Assembly (NCBI GenBank): GCA_014529385.2
Contig: CM043960.1
Location: forward strand, 71,461,410 to 71,525,409
DNA from: Adiantum capillus-veneris
Taxonomy: Eukaryota; Streptophyta; Polypodiopsida; Polypodiales; Pteridaceae
Direction of reading: 5' to 3'
Length of the DNA: 64,000 nucleotides
The notes under the pieces were generated by a model that searched no databases, was not told the DNA's origin, and saw only the letters and a list, made by a program, of their open reading frames with translations. Within the stretch, counting starts at the first letter, position 1. The number at the start of each line of letters is the position of its first letter. Below, piece by piece: positions 31,144-43,765 of this stretch. Position numbers and translations under genes: made by a program.

Positions 31144-31725
31144 GTTAGGTATATAAATCCTTCCTTCTTGGCTATTGATGACCATTGTGTCACACTGCAG
31201 GAAGATTGGATTCAATAGATTCCCTGTCTCTGGTTGTTTTTGACCACCACATTGCACTACAAGAAGAGGTTAGGTATTTTAAATCCTTCGTTCGTGGCTG
31301 TTGCTGACCATCGCTCCCACTATAGGTTGATTGGGTTTAATAGATTTCCCATCTCTGGCTATTACTGACCACTATGTCGCACTACAAGGAGGGGTTAGGT
31401 ATTGTAAATCCTTTGTTCCTGCTATTATTGACCACCATGTCACACTATAGGTTGATTGGGTCTAATAGATTCCCCATCTCTGGCTGTTGTTGACCACCAT
31501 GTTGCACTACAAGGAGGGGTTAGTTATTTTAAATTGTTTGATCTTGGATGTTGCTAACCACTATGTCATACTGTAGGTTGATTGGGTTTAATAGATTCCC
31601 TATCTTTGGTTGTTGCTGATCATCGCGTCACACTGCAGGGAGGGGTCAGGTATTTTTAATCCTTCGGCCCTCGCTACTGCTGACTACCACATCACACTGC
31701 AGTGAGATTGATTTTAATTGATTCT
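31144..31725. repeat. Tandem repeat, ~125-bp period made of two alternating ~62-bp halves
   Basis: The phrase GGTTAGGTATTTTAAATCC recurs, in variants, at about 31144, 31269, 31394, 31519 and 31645, giving steps of 125, 125, 125 and 126 bp. Midway in each step is the related half TTGATTGGGTTTAATAGATT. Both halves end with a common GACCACCATGTCACACT-like segment. This is a diverged dimeric minisatellite of about five units. Confidence 0.85.
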
Positions 31726-32189
31726 TTGTCTTTGCTCAAGAAATAAGTTGGTGGTGAAAAAGGAGCCTATGGCGGAAGAGTTTCCAATGGAGCATATGTG
31801 TTTAATGGTGCATGGAGAACTTCAAGTCTCAAGTTGTGGCCTTGTCCAAGCTTTTAAAGAGGTATGTGCATTTTGCTTCTTCATGGTTCAAGGGTATGCT
31901 TGTGAGTTCACCTATGCAATGGATTATCTGTCGGCTATAGGGTTCTCTTGAGGAGGACTCTACTTTACATAGTTGGGAGGGAGTGTGAGGTATGTATGTG
32001 AAGCAGGGTGATATGCACGCAAGTGCTCTATTTGAAGCAGGCTGGATGTAGGGCGATGCTTGGAGTGGTGGATGTGGTTGAATGGGTGGTTGTAGGATAT
32101 ACACAGGTGGTGCTTGTTGTTGTGTCCTTACTGGTGGTGGTCTTGCTCTTGGTGGTGAGATCTGGTTTTGTCTGGATCCTCTGTTGAAA
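31726..32189. other. Sequence between tandem repeat and element G gag, nothing firm
   Basis: GT-rich on the plus strand (Pro/Gln-rich if read on the minus strand). It may be the 3' continuation of the minus-strand gag of element G. No protease or RT motif seen. Confidence 0.35.
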
Positions 32190-32965
32190 TTCTACTTCTT
32201 TGGGTGTGGGCAGTAATACATGCCATGGCCATCTTTCCCACAGTTGTAGTAGTGGTATTCTTGGTTCTGTCTTTGTTGTCCTCTCAATCGATCTTGATTG
32301 TGGTTGTGTGCATGCCCTTGTTGCACCAAATGCACAGATAGATTCTCTAGTTTATGCGGCTCAATAGGCCTCGCTGCTCTTTTGATGTCTCTTGTGGTTG
32401 GGTCCTCTAAGTGGCTATTGAATTACTGGGGTTAGTCAGACTGATCTTGATTCCTCTAACTCGTTGACTCTTGCTTGCATGCACAACTTCTTATCTTTAA
32501 GGTGGACTACTTCCACTGCCAGCTCATACGTTGCAAGGAATCTCCCCTTCACCTTCTATTTAAGTGGCGATACAAGCCAACAATAAACGGTCCTTCTTCA
32601 AGAAATTAGGTGCTCCTTCACCTTCCTTTAGTGAGACAACCCATTGCTCCCACAAATCCACAAACTTGGATTCGTAAGTGGCATACTCTAGTAGACTTCC
32701 CTGCTTTAACTCTGTCAGTAGCTGCCATAACTTTTATGAGGTTGTGCCTCCACCAAACCTCTTCACAAAGGCAACACGTAGTAAGTCCCATGCATCCTTG
32801 GTAGCTTGGGACCAAGACTTGGCCTCTAATTTCATTAGTAGAGGAAAGATTTTTAGCCGTGAGGCATCGTCATCCTTGTTGGAAACCACACAAGTGATGT
32901 CAAAGTTATTCAAAAAATCGGTGGTGATGTCTTCTCCCTTCTTGCCATTGAATGTGGGAATTTAT
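32190..32965 (-). pseudogene. Retrotransposon Gag with zinc knuckle, element G (minus strand)
   Basis: On the minus strand, from about 32960 leftwards, the gag core reads KIFPLLMKLEAKSWSQATKD, then WDLLRVAFVKRFGG, a stop, and LTELKQGSLLEYATYESKFV. This is a clear Retrotrans_gag pattern (A..W, F..RF, L..LKQG.L.EY...F). At 32210-32255 follows YYNCGKDGHGMYYC, a CCHC knuckle whose first Cys is now Tyr. At least one in-frame stop marks it as decayed. It lies downstream of a minus-strand LTR and primer site at 34385-35612, so all belong to one element. Pol is missing on the left. Confidence 0.72.
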
Positions 32966-34384
32966 AGGGATTTAATATTTACATGATCATGTGAAATTTC
33001 TTGAGATCACAATGTTTATTATCATATTCACATAATCAAAATTAACGTGATTACAAAAAAGCCAATAAGTGGTGACTTGGAAACCCACCAAAATCCCATT
33101 GGGGCATGTGTTTTTCTCGATGAGATTGGCCCATCGAGAAACTATAAGAACGCTAAACTGAGTCCACCAAGAAATGAAAAAACCCTAGTGGGCGTACTGA
33201 ATTGGACAATTTCTATAGGTTAAAGGGAAGTCACATGAATATTTAACGTGATCATGTATTTTGAAATGTGATCACTCAACGTTGTTAACGTGATCACGTA
33301 TTCATGATCACGAACTAATGAAATCCTCGGTGGGAAAGAGACACTTGCCATGGTAGAAATTCAATGAGCACACAATCACATACTGTTTTTTCTGGAATGA
33401 CTTAGTGATTCATAAGGTTTATACATGGGTAGAAAAACTTGAGTAGTGCTAGAAGAGTGCAAGGCTAGAATAGAATAAATATGCTTACATCAAAAGAGTG
33501 GTAGTAATCAAGAATGGCCAAGATGATGGCACGTGGGGATCTAAGGATTTCATCAAGCATCTCTGCTCCAAATGGAAAACAATCTTTTGTTGGCAGATTA
33601 TCTTCCTATCAATGTACAGTTTACATACATGTGTTGCAAGAAACAAAAAGGAAAGACTTCTAGCCTATTGTTATTATCCATGTTGGGTGCAGGGCAAGGC
33701 TTTGACCACTAGAGTTGCATCCTTAATTGTTGACAAGGTGACACCTTCACCACATGCCTCTACCTCTTGTTGAATTCCACATAATACTCAATATTGGGTT
33801 CAAAACAACTGGGCAAGAAGAGTCTACCTCAATCGGCTTCCATTTTGCATGCGATGACAATGACGCTTGGGTGGTCGTACTTCACTTGAACGCTCTAGGC
33901 CTAGATAGAGCATATGACCACTTGCTTCCACCAATGCTTTAGGATTTGTGGCTTGGACTTTGTGGTTGATGTAGCTGATGAATCTTCTCTGACCGTTGGA
34001 GAGAAAACACTTGGTGCTACACCAAATCTGACTGATGTGAGAGTGCTGATGCGGTTCTCGAAAGCAAAACTGATCGTCTTTTTTCACCTCTTCTGTCGCC
34101 ACTCATTGACAAAAATGTTTTGGTTGACAACAATGATGACATTCCATAGCCCTCCCTCTTAATGCTCTTGATTTGTGATTAGCATGAGAAATACGAGATG
34201 GGGAGCTTACCTCTTGGATATCGATGATGCTATAACCTGATAGTAGCACTTCAATGAAGGCCTTGAGTGCTTCTACAGTCTCCTCTTCTTGAGTCCTCCA
34301 ATTTGGAAACTCTTGTAGTCACTTGTCCATGATTGATGGCATGCATCCCTACTCTTTGTTGACTGAAGGTCTTTGCAAAGCCCT
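32966..34384 (-). other. Element G leader and unassigned gag-side region
   Basis: Read on the minus strand, the first frame after the primer site contains LQEFPNWRTQEEETVEALKA near 34320-34260. The middle is not recognisable. Between 32980 and 33320 the plus strand carries several palindromic GTGATCAC/ATGATCAT motifs, perhaps an inserted small element. No other gene seen. Confidence 0.35.
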
Positions 34385-34401
34385 CCTCAGTGGGGGCACC
34401 A
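34385..34401 (-). other. Candidate primer binding site of element G
   Basis: On the minus strand TGGTGCCCCCACTGAGG begins two bases after the LTR end (...CTCTCA). It starts TGG, as a site complementary to a CCA tail must, but I cannot name the tRNA. Confidence 0.45.
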
Positions 34402-34511
34402 AATGAGAGGCGGAGACGCAAAACAGATCCGGTGGCCTCTACACAATAGGGGCACCACCTAGCTTGGAATGCGGCTAGGACGCATGGGGGGGTTTGCATA
34501 GAGCACAAGGA

Positions 34512-34652
<141 letters not shown>

Positions 34653-34930
34653 TCATTAGAGCTTCATCATATAATATTTGTAAACACCATACAAACATGC
34701 ACGAGGAAAATTTCACATAATCAACAGCTCACAAACTCATGAGTGCATGGTAATCAAACCTCTTGCCCATTAAGAAACCAAAACAAATAACCATAGCCAA
34801 TACTAACCATAGCCAATACTATGCCATAGTAGAACTATGTGTGCATAGAGGTGCATACACAAGGATGTACATATGAGAGCGTGAGTGCTAGAGCTTGATT
34901 GTGTGTGTCCTTTTACAAAAGAGAAGGCCT

Positions 34931-34940
34931 CCTTTTATAG
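34931..34940 (-). promoter_or_regulatory. TATA box of the element G LTR
   Basis: On the minus strand CTATAAAAGG, followed by AGGCCTTCTCTTTTG. A textbook plant TATA box with a start expected about 30 bp further left. It supports the minus-strand orientation of this LTR. Confidence 0.6.
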
Positions 34941-35612
34941 GCAAGAGAGTGATTAGGGAAGAGATTATGATCAAGAGGAGTTATTACAAAGTAACCTCAG
35001 TTAGAGGCATTGACCTAATAAAAGAGCTCCATGTGCCCTGCTTATTGACCAATTTCCTCCTAATTGCCTTCATTATGGCGAGCTTTGTCTCCATGCCTCC
35101 TTCCATAGCTTGAGTCCAAGAGCTTTCTTATAAATTTTGAGAGAATCTTGATAAAATAAGAGAAAATCAAGCAATGATGGAGAGAAACTTATAAGAAATT
35201 ATGTGTGTGGAATTGGATAACCATGACTTCTTCCCATGTGAATAGATATGCTCCACCATTTTGGCCATATCTCCCAAACCGTAGCTCCAAAAATTATAAA
35301 AAAAATAGGGAATGAAGATTAGCTCAATGCCTACAACTTTTCTTGTTAAAACTATTTTCCAATTTGGTATGAAAAAAAGGAAAACAATCCCAAAAAAATA
35401 TGTGTCCGTTTTTTCTCTTCCAAAAGTCTTCCAGGTGGTCCCCTCTTGAATCCATGTGCAAGCCTTGTGTCCACAAGTGAATTATGCTTGAATTTGATAC
35501 TATTTTGTTGAATCCAACTCCATAATGCATAAGATTCTTCTCCCTTTCACTATTGACTCTTATTCTTCACCTGTAGTGATTGTCAGGTATTGATCATCAG
35601 GTAGAATCAACA

Positions 35613-35828
35613 TCCAATGATTTTTTTTTGTTTTCATAGGGTTTGTTCCTATCTCTCTTTATTTCCAAAATCCAAATGTGTCAAAACCATAGCTATGTAC
35701 AAAATAAATGTATATGTTTTTTTGTGATTTTAATGCATCAAGTCCCTCCTCCTCCGTAAAGCCTTGAAGCCTTGTCAGGTGCATACCAAGAGAGAGGTGG
35801 TCCAAAATTTGAAAAGCGACCCTCAATG
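35613..35828. other. Junction sequence between element G and element C
   Basis: AT-rich sequence with T runs. It matches neither neighbour. The left end of element C is truncated here, so no duplication can be identified. Confidence 0.4.
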
Positions 35829-38220
35829 TGTACACTCTCTCTTGAGAGAGGAACATACCGAGCATCTCAAAAAAGTGTTTGAGAAGTGCAGGACTTACCT
35901 GATCCGTCTTAACCCGGGTAAATGCATATTCATGGTTAAATAGGGCAGAATCTTGGGGCATATTGTCTCAAAAAATGGGATAGCAACTGATTTTCAAAGT
36001 GATTGTAGAAATGCCTAGACCACAAAATACAAAACAAGTACAATGCTTCATGGGTCATTGTGGGTACTACAGGAGGTTTATACATATGTATACAATCATT
36101 GCCCAACCCTTGTATAGACTTATAGCCTTTGAATGGACGACTAAGTGTGAAGAATCATTTGAGAAATTGAAGAAGCACTCATATCCACTCCAATATTGAT
36201 AGCACTAGATTGGGAGAAGATCTTTCATGTTCATATAGATGCTTTGGCATTTACTATTGGATGCATCTTGGCTTAGCTAGGAGAGGGAAATATGGCTTCC
36301 AGTCTGCTATGCAAGTAGGCAACTCAATAGTGCTCAAAAGAATAACAACACTACGGAGCGAGAGGGGCTGGGAATGATATATGCTGTTAAGAAATTTTGG
36401 CATTATCTCCTTGCAAACAAATTTGTGTTTTCTACTAATCATCAAGCTCTCCTATACCTCATAACAAACCATGCAATACAAGGCCAATTGTACGATGGTT
36501 TATCATTTTTCTAGAGTTTGAGTTTACAGTTGTGGTTTAAAAAGGGAAGACACATCTATGACCGTTCATCTTTCCAGATTACCAAATGGAGAAGCTCCAA
36601 AGGAATAGTTGATGACATTCTTGAGGCTTATCTTTTCAACATTGAAATGGTCCCTAAGTGGTAAGAGGAGATTTTCACCCTACTATCCTACGGAGAAGAT
36701 TTCAATAGAATAGGATAGGAGTGTGAAGGACGAACGGTTCGACAAGCAAGATCAAGTTCGGAGGAGTATGACTATTAGCTTCAAGAAGAACATATTTAGG
36801 ACTTAGCATTTCATTGTGCACAAATGAAAACATATCAGTGCTTGAAAAAATTAGGGGTTTATTGGTCAACCATGAAAACGGATGTTCAAAAGTACATTAC
36901 TATTTGTACTTCTTGTAAGCCTAAACCTCCTACGGAGCATGCTACCCTATTTCAGGTAACAATTGCACCATGATGGGGCCAATACATAATTGACTACCTG
37001 ACAACAAGGAGGTTTCTTGAAAATACCTCTAGAGCAAGACAAAGATCTATAGAAATAGAGGTACGAGATTATGTACTAATTGAAAAGCAACTCTATAAGA
37101 GGGGAAAAGACAATCAACTTTGGATATGCACAACTGAAGGTATGAACTTGCCAATCCTAGAGCAAGCACATGAAGGAATCAGTGGAGGCCATTTTTTAGG
37201 GGACAAGAAAAAAAAACTTTTCTTGACCGTGGGAATATGGTGGCCTACATTACATATGGACGTCGACAAATACGTCAAAAGATGTGATTCCTTCTAGCGT
37301 ACTACAGTACCAATACAAAGAGATGAGATGCCACTAAGGCTAATGATGGGAGCCAGAGCGTTTGCTAAGTGGGGTATAGATTTTGTTGGACCAATCTCGC
37401 CACCGGTTTACAGATCTCATGCCCATTATATCATTGTAGCTACAAACTATCTTACAAAATGGGCTGAAGCTAAGGCCACACAGAAAGCAGATGCAAGGAC
37501 CACTCCACAATTTCTATATGAAATTATCTTTGTTAGATATGGCCTACCCATAAAAATTGTCAGTGATCGCGGCACACATTTCATCAATAAAGTGATTGAA
37601 AATATCTTAGATGAATTCATGGTGATCCACTGGAAGTCTGCTCCATACCACCCACAAGCGAATGGATAGGCTAAAGCCACAAATAAGACTCTATGCATGT
37701 CTTGAACAAAATCGTATCACATTCATGGACTGGGACCACGAGTTACACTCAACACTATGGGCTTATTGAGTAGCCTACAAGACCTCAATTGGCACAACCA
37801 TGTAGAACATGGTGTTCAGACGTAATGCTATATTGCCTATGGAGTTCTTGATCCCAACACTCAGAGTGGCCAAACAACTTGAATGGATGATGAACCGTCT
37901 TCCAGGCTAAATGACCTTGAAAAATTAGATGAGCTTTGCCTAAGGGCTATAGCTTCTATCTATGCTCAAAAGAGAAGGCAATTTTTTTTTTTGATAATCA
38001 TGTATGGTCTAAAGAGTTAAAAACAGGAGATTATGTCCTGTTTTATACATTAAAACAACATGCTAAGAAGCTTAAAAAGCAAGGAATGGGACCCTTTGTG
38101 ATCAAAGATTTATCACCAAGCGGGGCCATCAAGCTTGCTACATTGGATGGTGAAGAAATGCCTAACTGGATTAACAATTGTTGGCTTAAAAGGTATCATT
38201 TACCACTAACCTAGCATATG
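35829..38220 (+). pseudogene. RT end, RNase H, doubled H2C2 and integrase of element C
   Basis: It opens just downstream of where B has YMDD (ATGTGTACACTCTC here), then has the QCFMGHCGYYRRFIHMYTII piece at 35999. RNase H is damaged but FHVHIDALAFTIGCILA-like sequence remains near 36225. Around 36790-36920 is H2C2 module 1 (AFHCAQMKTYQ, LGVYWSTM, CTSC). Around 37040-37300 is module 2 (KQLYKRGKDNQL, HEGISGGH, GIWWPTLHMD, then a Cys followed by a stop). The integrase core at 37328-37669 has WGIDFVGPIS and KIVSDRGTHFIN. The C-terminal domain at 37936-38214 has KTGDYVLFYTLKQHAKKLKK. All are broken by stops. Confidence 0.85.
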
Positions 38221-38371
38221 CTTCAACAAATACATGCGGACAAGAAAATCTCAAGAAAACCAACAAATAGTCCAGGAAGCTCAAGAAGAAGCAAAGGAAA
38301 AAATTGCTAAACGAAAGCTTCTACGAAAACATCAGTAGCATGGGCGGCCATTATGGATTAATGTCATCAAT

Positions 38372-38735
38372 ATGGTGGATTTTGACGAAGAGCATACAAT
38401 GGATCCAATAATACAAGTCAAACTTGGAGATAAACAGGTGGAGACTCATGCACTCCTAGATTCTGGACCTCAAGGGAATCTTCTTTCCTACAACTTATAC
38501 AAGCAACTAAAACTTGCGGAAGCACTTAAGCCAACAAGACAAACAATTCACAATTATTTGGAAACACTCCATCAAGGAAATGGGATGGATCATACGACAT
38601 GTACAGGTGAATCAATATCTCTATGTGCATAAGTTTTATGTGGTAGCAGATATGTCAACGCAACATCCATTGTTGCTTGGATAACCTTGGCAATGAACAT
38701 ACAACATACAAATTGACTGGTCGATCAAACAGAGA
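38372..38735 (+). pseudogene. Second retropepsin-like domain (PR2) of element C
   Basis: MVDFDEEHTMDPIIQVKLGD leads into THALLDSGPQGNLLS and LYKQL, matching PR2 of B. After a frame change, HPLLLG, a stop, and IDWSI appear at about 38668-38728. Conservation of both retropepsin signatures after the integrase in a clearly older copy shows that PR2 was present in the family's ancestor. Confidence 0.75.
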
Positions 38736-38978
38736 GAGGAACAACTCAAATGTTTGTTATTTCCCCGCTCTACTCTTGGTACTGGAAATAAAAAAAACCT
38801 CACCATCGTATGCCAATAAGCATATTCACTTATGCCCTTCTCTCACACATAATTAATTTTCCATGCATTGACAGAGTATGCATATAGGATGGCATTACAT
38901 GGCCTACATTAGCATAACGTTTGACCCATGCATGACACATACGAGGGTGATCCACCATCGTCCCGGAGGACTCCAAAT

Positions 38979-38991
38979 AGGAGGGGGGAGG
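38979..38991 (+). other. Internal polypurine tract of element C
   Basis: AGGAGGGGGGAGG, preceded as in B by CGGAGGACTC. It lies at the end of the pol region, far from any LTR. Confidence 0.7.
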
Positions 38992-40579
38992 CATTCTCAA
39001 TGCGAACCCGACATACCTAGAAAATACTAGAAGGACATAATTTTCTATGATTTAAGTTGATTGTGTTTGATTGCAAAAAATTCTGGGTAAACCCAAATGT
39101 ATAGACCCTTATTTAACGTGAGTCTACAAAGAGATGAGGACATATCTCAGAAATGAGCCTTTAGGTGTGTATATAAGTCAAAATAGCAATTTTTATGCAA
39201 AAAATTGAGGAAAATGGAGTCATCCGGTCAAAAACATGAAAAGCAAGTGATATAGCAGACTATCGTGCTATTTTGGATTTATTTTGATTTATTGGTATTT
39301 TTTGGATTGCTTTTGTTAATTTCCTTTTCTTTTTCACTAATTTTGGAAGAAAAACAAAGGAAAATAGAAAAGTCAAATAAGATGGAGACGGAATGACAAA
39401 AGAAAGAAACAAGAGGGATCAACATGTCAAGGATAACATACGGTGAAGTTGGGGTGCAGTTATAGAAAAGTTGCGAAAAGCTCGACTCTAGCAATTTTTG
39501 GATAAAATGAGAAATTTTCCAGAATTGAGACAAATGGAGTCCAAATGAATTTTTTTTGGAGCCTAAGATGCACCTTGCAACAAAATAGGAGCACATGTCA
39601 AATTTCATGACAAGTGACTCAGGAACCCCGATATAAGATATTTTGGGACCAATTACTACCTCATTTCTACTATTCACAAATGAGAGAGCTCTAGAGAGAC
39701 CTAGAGCGCGAGGATTTTCTACAGCTTCATACGACGCACACAAGACACCGATGAGCACCACACATGAGAGGTAGGATCCTCACCATAAAGCTCTACTTGC
39801 TCTACACGAACTTCATTGCGAAAAACCAACAAAAAGGGCAATGGGGCATCGCTGGAAAGAAGTCAAAACGGTACTGCCACGTAATAACCACTAATCCAAT
39901 TGCTACAAAACTTGATGGGGGGTTAACCCTAGGCTAGGGGAACAAGGCTATGACCTCCTATGCTGATTTAGGTCAGCCAAAAAAACCTAACTACCGGGAG
40001 CCTGAAGAAGCCAATCTGGGAAAAATAGCCGGAATGCCGCCAAACTTCATGAATAAGTACTCCTCGAGGTTCCCTGTAAGCCTATGCAAATGCCTACATG
40101 AACAAACTACTAGAAGATAGTCCAAACACCAAATTATGCTTTGGATACGCAAAGCGTCATTTGGCTCTCACGACCAAACCGTGCGTCCGCTTGCTACCAA
40201 GCTTCACGAGCTTCATCGATATATCATCAACAACCAACATGTATGGTTAAACATCAACAAAAAATTTTGCCGACCATCTCCTCACAAAAAGATGCTATTT
40301 GAGCGACAAATTGCAAAAAAGGTTAGCCGTAACACCAAATGCTACCCCAAAGCCATGGGAAGGTGCTCTATTGCATCTACAAGCTCAAAAGGTGAATCTC
40401 AAGAAGAATTACCGCGGAAAGTCATCTCCAAGTGAAGAAATCCCTTTTCGAGAGACTGAAATTCCAAACAAGGAGTTTCTATGCTAAACCAATAACTTTT
40501 TAATTTGAAAACTAGTAATTAGGGCTTAGGGAACAAGCACAAAGCACTGCAAAGCACCAAAAGGTGATTTTGATCAAAT
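38992..40579 (+). other. Non-coding region of element C after pol
   Basis: Corresponds to 22932-24541 of B. Shared phrases include GAGCACATGTCAAATTT and ACATGAGAGGTAG. Short open pieces (for example 40136-40435) are not conserved with B and are not considered genes. Confidence 0.5.
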
Positions 40580-40887
40580 AGACATCTTACATGTATGATG
40601 TCTCACAACCATATTTTGCACATAACTCACTCCTATGAATACACAAATACATTATGCATACCCTAAACATGAAGTACACCAAATTTCATGAGATTTGGAG
40701 CTAAGGAGGATTGCTGATACCCAAAAGCGCAAAGTCTAGGCTAAATCTCAAAAATTAGCTTTAGACCTATCAAAAGTGCTCCAAATCAAGTCAAAACAAG
40801 CACAAAGCATGCACTTAGCACATACATTATGCCCCTATGCTCAAATGTTTGATTTACAAGTGTATATATCATACACGTATACTCTCT
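40580..40887 (+). repeat. Two decayed leader palindromes of element C
   Basis: AGACATCTTACATG... at 40580-40603 and ...TCATACACGTAT... at 40864-40887 are mutated copies of the B palindrome. They lie 284 bp apart, the dominant spacing in B. Confidence 0.7.
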
Positions 40888-40913
40888 AGTTCTAACATAG
40901 AAGAGTTTTGTCA

Positions 40914-43385
40914 AGATCTGTTTGATAAGCTACAAGGCTCTAACTACTTCAGTAGGATTGACCTTAAGAGTGGCTATCATCAAATAAGGATAATGGACGA
41001 AGATATCTTAAAGACCGCGTTTCGCACAACGTTTGGTCTTTATGAATATCTAGTCATGCCTTTTGGCTTGACTAATGCACCAGCTACGTTCAATCGTTTG
41101 ATGGAGAAAATTTTTAGACCATATCATAAATTCACTGGAGTGCTCTTTGATGATATCATCATCTACTCCAAGTCTTTGAAGGAACATAAGCAACATCTCC
41201 AAGTGATTTTTCAAGCATTGAGGGAGAACAAGCTTTATCTCAACCAAAAGAAGAGCGAATTCTTCCTTCAAGAGATTCAATACCTAGGTCATATTATCTC
41301 TAAAGATGGTATCCAAATGGATCCATCAAAGTTAGAGGTAATAAAAGCATGGCCTAACCCAAGAAATCTACATGAGCTAAGAAGCTTTGTTGGTATATGC
41401 GCATACTATAGACGCTTCATAGCAAAATTCTCTCAAGTAGTAGGACCACTACACGACTTAACTAAGAAGAACGTTAAGTTTGTATGGACTGCTAAGGAGA
41501 AAAATTCTTTTGAAAGGCTCAAAGAGATACTTACTTCCCAACCAGTCCTCGTGCTTCCGGATCTCTCAAAGCCATTTGAGGTCCAATGTGATGGTTGTGG
41601 TGATTGCCTTGGAGCAGTTTTGCTTCAAGAAGGGCATGCCATAGCATATGAGAGCCAAAGGCTCAATATTGATGAACGAATCTTGGGCATTTATGAGAAA
41701 GAGCTTTTAGCTATTCTACATGCCCTAAACACATGGAAGCACTACCTATTGGGGACTCCATTTATCCTACGAACCGACCACCAAAGTCTCAAGTATTTCA
41801 TGACGCAAACCAAGCTTTCCGACAAACAAATGAGGTGCGAAAATTTTCTTTCACAATTTAATTTCCATATTGCTCACATAGCTGGTAAGCACAATCAAGT
41901 TGCCGATGCACTTTCACGACGACCGAAAGTTAATGCGGTGTCTATAGCTACTCAAAATGATCTATCCTCTATGATAGATGAGTATGCTACTGACCTTGAC
42001 TTTAGAGACATAATGTCAGCCCTTGCTTTGGGGAAGAAAGAGGAACCATTCACCTTGCAGGATGGTTATCTTCTCCATGAAAATAGGCTATGTGTTACCC
42101 ATTCCCTTCGTGAGGAAGTTATGTATGAATCCCATGCTCCTCCATATGCGGGGCATAGAGGTATTCAACCTACTCTACGAGGAGAAGAGACGTATTTCTA
42201 TTGGCCTACCGTGAAAGTGGACATACAAGAGTATGTATCAAAATGTGTAGTATGCCAAAAGACCAAGTATGATAGAGGGAAGCCACCTGGATTACTCCAG
42301 CCATTGCCTATTCCAAATTCACCATGGGAGAGTATATCCATGGATTTCATCTTTGGATTACCCAAGTCTATCCATGGGAATACAGGAATATGGACAATAG
42401 TCGACAGGTTTAGCAAGCAAGCACATTTTATTCCTGTCAAAAAGAGTATTAAGGCACATCAAATGGCAACTCTCTTCATATCTCAGATTTTCAAGCACCA
42501 TGGATTACCCACATCCATCGTGTCAGATAGAGATCCTAGAATGACCAGTAATTTTTGAAAAGGTCTCTTTGAAAATCTAGGAACAAGATTGAATTTCTCT
42601 TCGGCCTACCACCCACAAACGGATGGCCAAAGTGAGAGAGCCAATCTTACGATACTCGATCTACTCAAGACTTATGTTACCGAAGTAGATCAACGCTCAC
42701 AATGGGAAAAGTACTTACCTCTTGTAGAGTATGCCTACAATAATACTGTACATACTTCTACGGGAAAATCACCTTTTGAGATCATTGAGGGAAGACCTAA
42801 AAGTCCCTTGCTACTCAAAGTACATGGGAAGATCTTCGCCACCGATGAGTATAGCCGTGACTTACAAGAATCTTTTCAAAAGATAGGGAGGCTATATCCA
42901 TCTCTCAACAAAGGCAAAAAGCTACTGCTGATAAGCACAGAAGAGCCTTAATGTTCAAAGAAAATGATTGGGTCTTACTCAAGTTTCCTAAGGCTCGATT
43001 AAGGCAAACGACGGGCAAAAATCCTACGGGCCATCAAAAGTATTATGCTAAACTAGCCAAAAGATACTATGGTCCTTTCCAAATCTTGAAGCCCATCAAT
43101 GAGACGGCTTATCAACTCAAGTTGCCCAACCATTGGCTCATACACAATGCCTTTCATGTAAGACTACTTAAGCCCTACAAAGGAGAGCCACCAACTGAAC
43201 CAATCATTGAAGACCCTCCCGAAGTTAAAGACCAAGAAGAGGTGCTACAACCCAAAGCTGTCCTTCGGCATGAAGACAAGGTACTAAGACATGGTAAGAT
43301 TATCCGACGGTATCTTATTAAGTTCAAAAATTATCCTTTTGAAGATGCTAGATGGATGCAAGGAGTACAGCATAAGGGTAGATGA
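40914..43385 (+). pseudogene. E1 pol: RT, RNase H, integrase, chromodomain-like tail
   Basis: E-family sequence begins at about 40914 inside RT (LFDKLQGSNYFSRIDLKSGY). The open frame to 42558 holds FDDIIIYS (intact catalytic pair), RNase H (YEKELLAI, RTDHQSLKYF, NQVADALSRR), H2C2 (HAPPYAGH ... CVVCQKTK) and the first two integrase aspartates (SMDFIFG, SIVSDRDPRM). It stops at TGA 42556-42558 right after SNF. The third acidic residue follows in AYHPQTDGQSERAN. A one-base loss near 42884 breaks the C-terminus; 42951-43385 ends with RRYLIKFKNYPFEDARWM. Nearly identical to 47963-50433. Confidence 0.9.
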
Positions 43386-43765
43386 ACCTATGCTACATTA
43401 GAGTAAGAAAATGTACAAATTTCTTTTAAATGACTCATGTTTTTGTCTTATAAGACTAGTCCTCTTTTTAATTGTGCACAAATTTAACTAGTATGCATGC
43501 TTAGAATCATGTTTGTGATGACGATGTCTCTCAGACACCAAGTAGAATTTGTCACTCTACTTTGGGAGAATGAAATGGACTAAAGAGCAGACATGCTTGC
43601 GGCAGCTATGTCTCCCAAGCACCAAATGGATTAGTCATCCATCTTGGAAAGATGTCGTAGGGTAAAAAGGGATCCTCTACCCGCTAAGTAAGATTGACTA
43701 ATGACTAAGGCTTTATCTCTTCTACCTCATAGTCGAGGACGACTATGATTTCAAGAGAGAGGCAA

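Larger units (their letters stand above)
35829..40913 (+). mobile_element. Element C, left part: old decayed relative of element B
   Basis: From 35829 the sequence follows B in order: RT just past the catalytic box, RNase H, doubled H2C2, integrase, PR2, internal polypurine tract, non-coding region, palindrome cluster 2. Many stops and indels show age. The 5' LTR, gag and most of RT are missing. The right part continues at 54608 after the E array. Low identity but conserved order makes C a useful test of which B features are family traits. Confidence 0.85.

Noticed and set aside
33240-33320. GTGATCAC/ATGATCAT cluster as a MITE with inverted ends
   Set aside because: Several short palindromes are present, but I could not find matching terminal inverted repeats or a target duplication.
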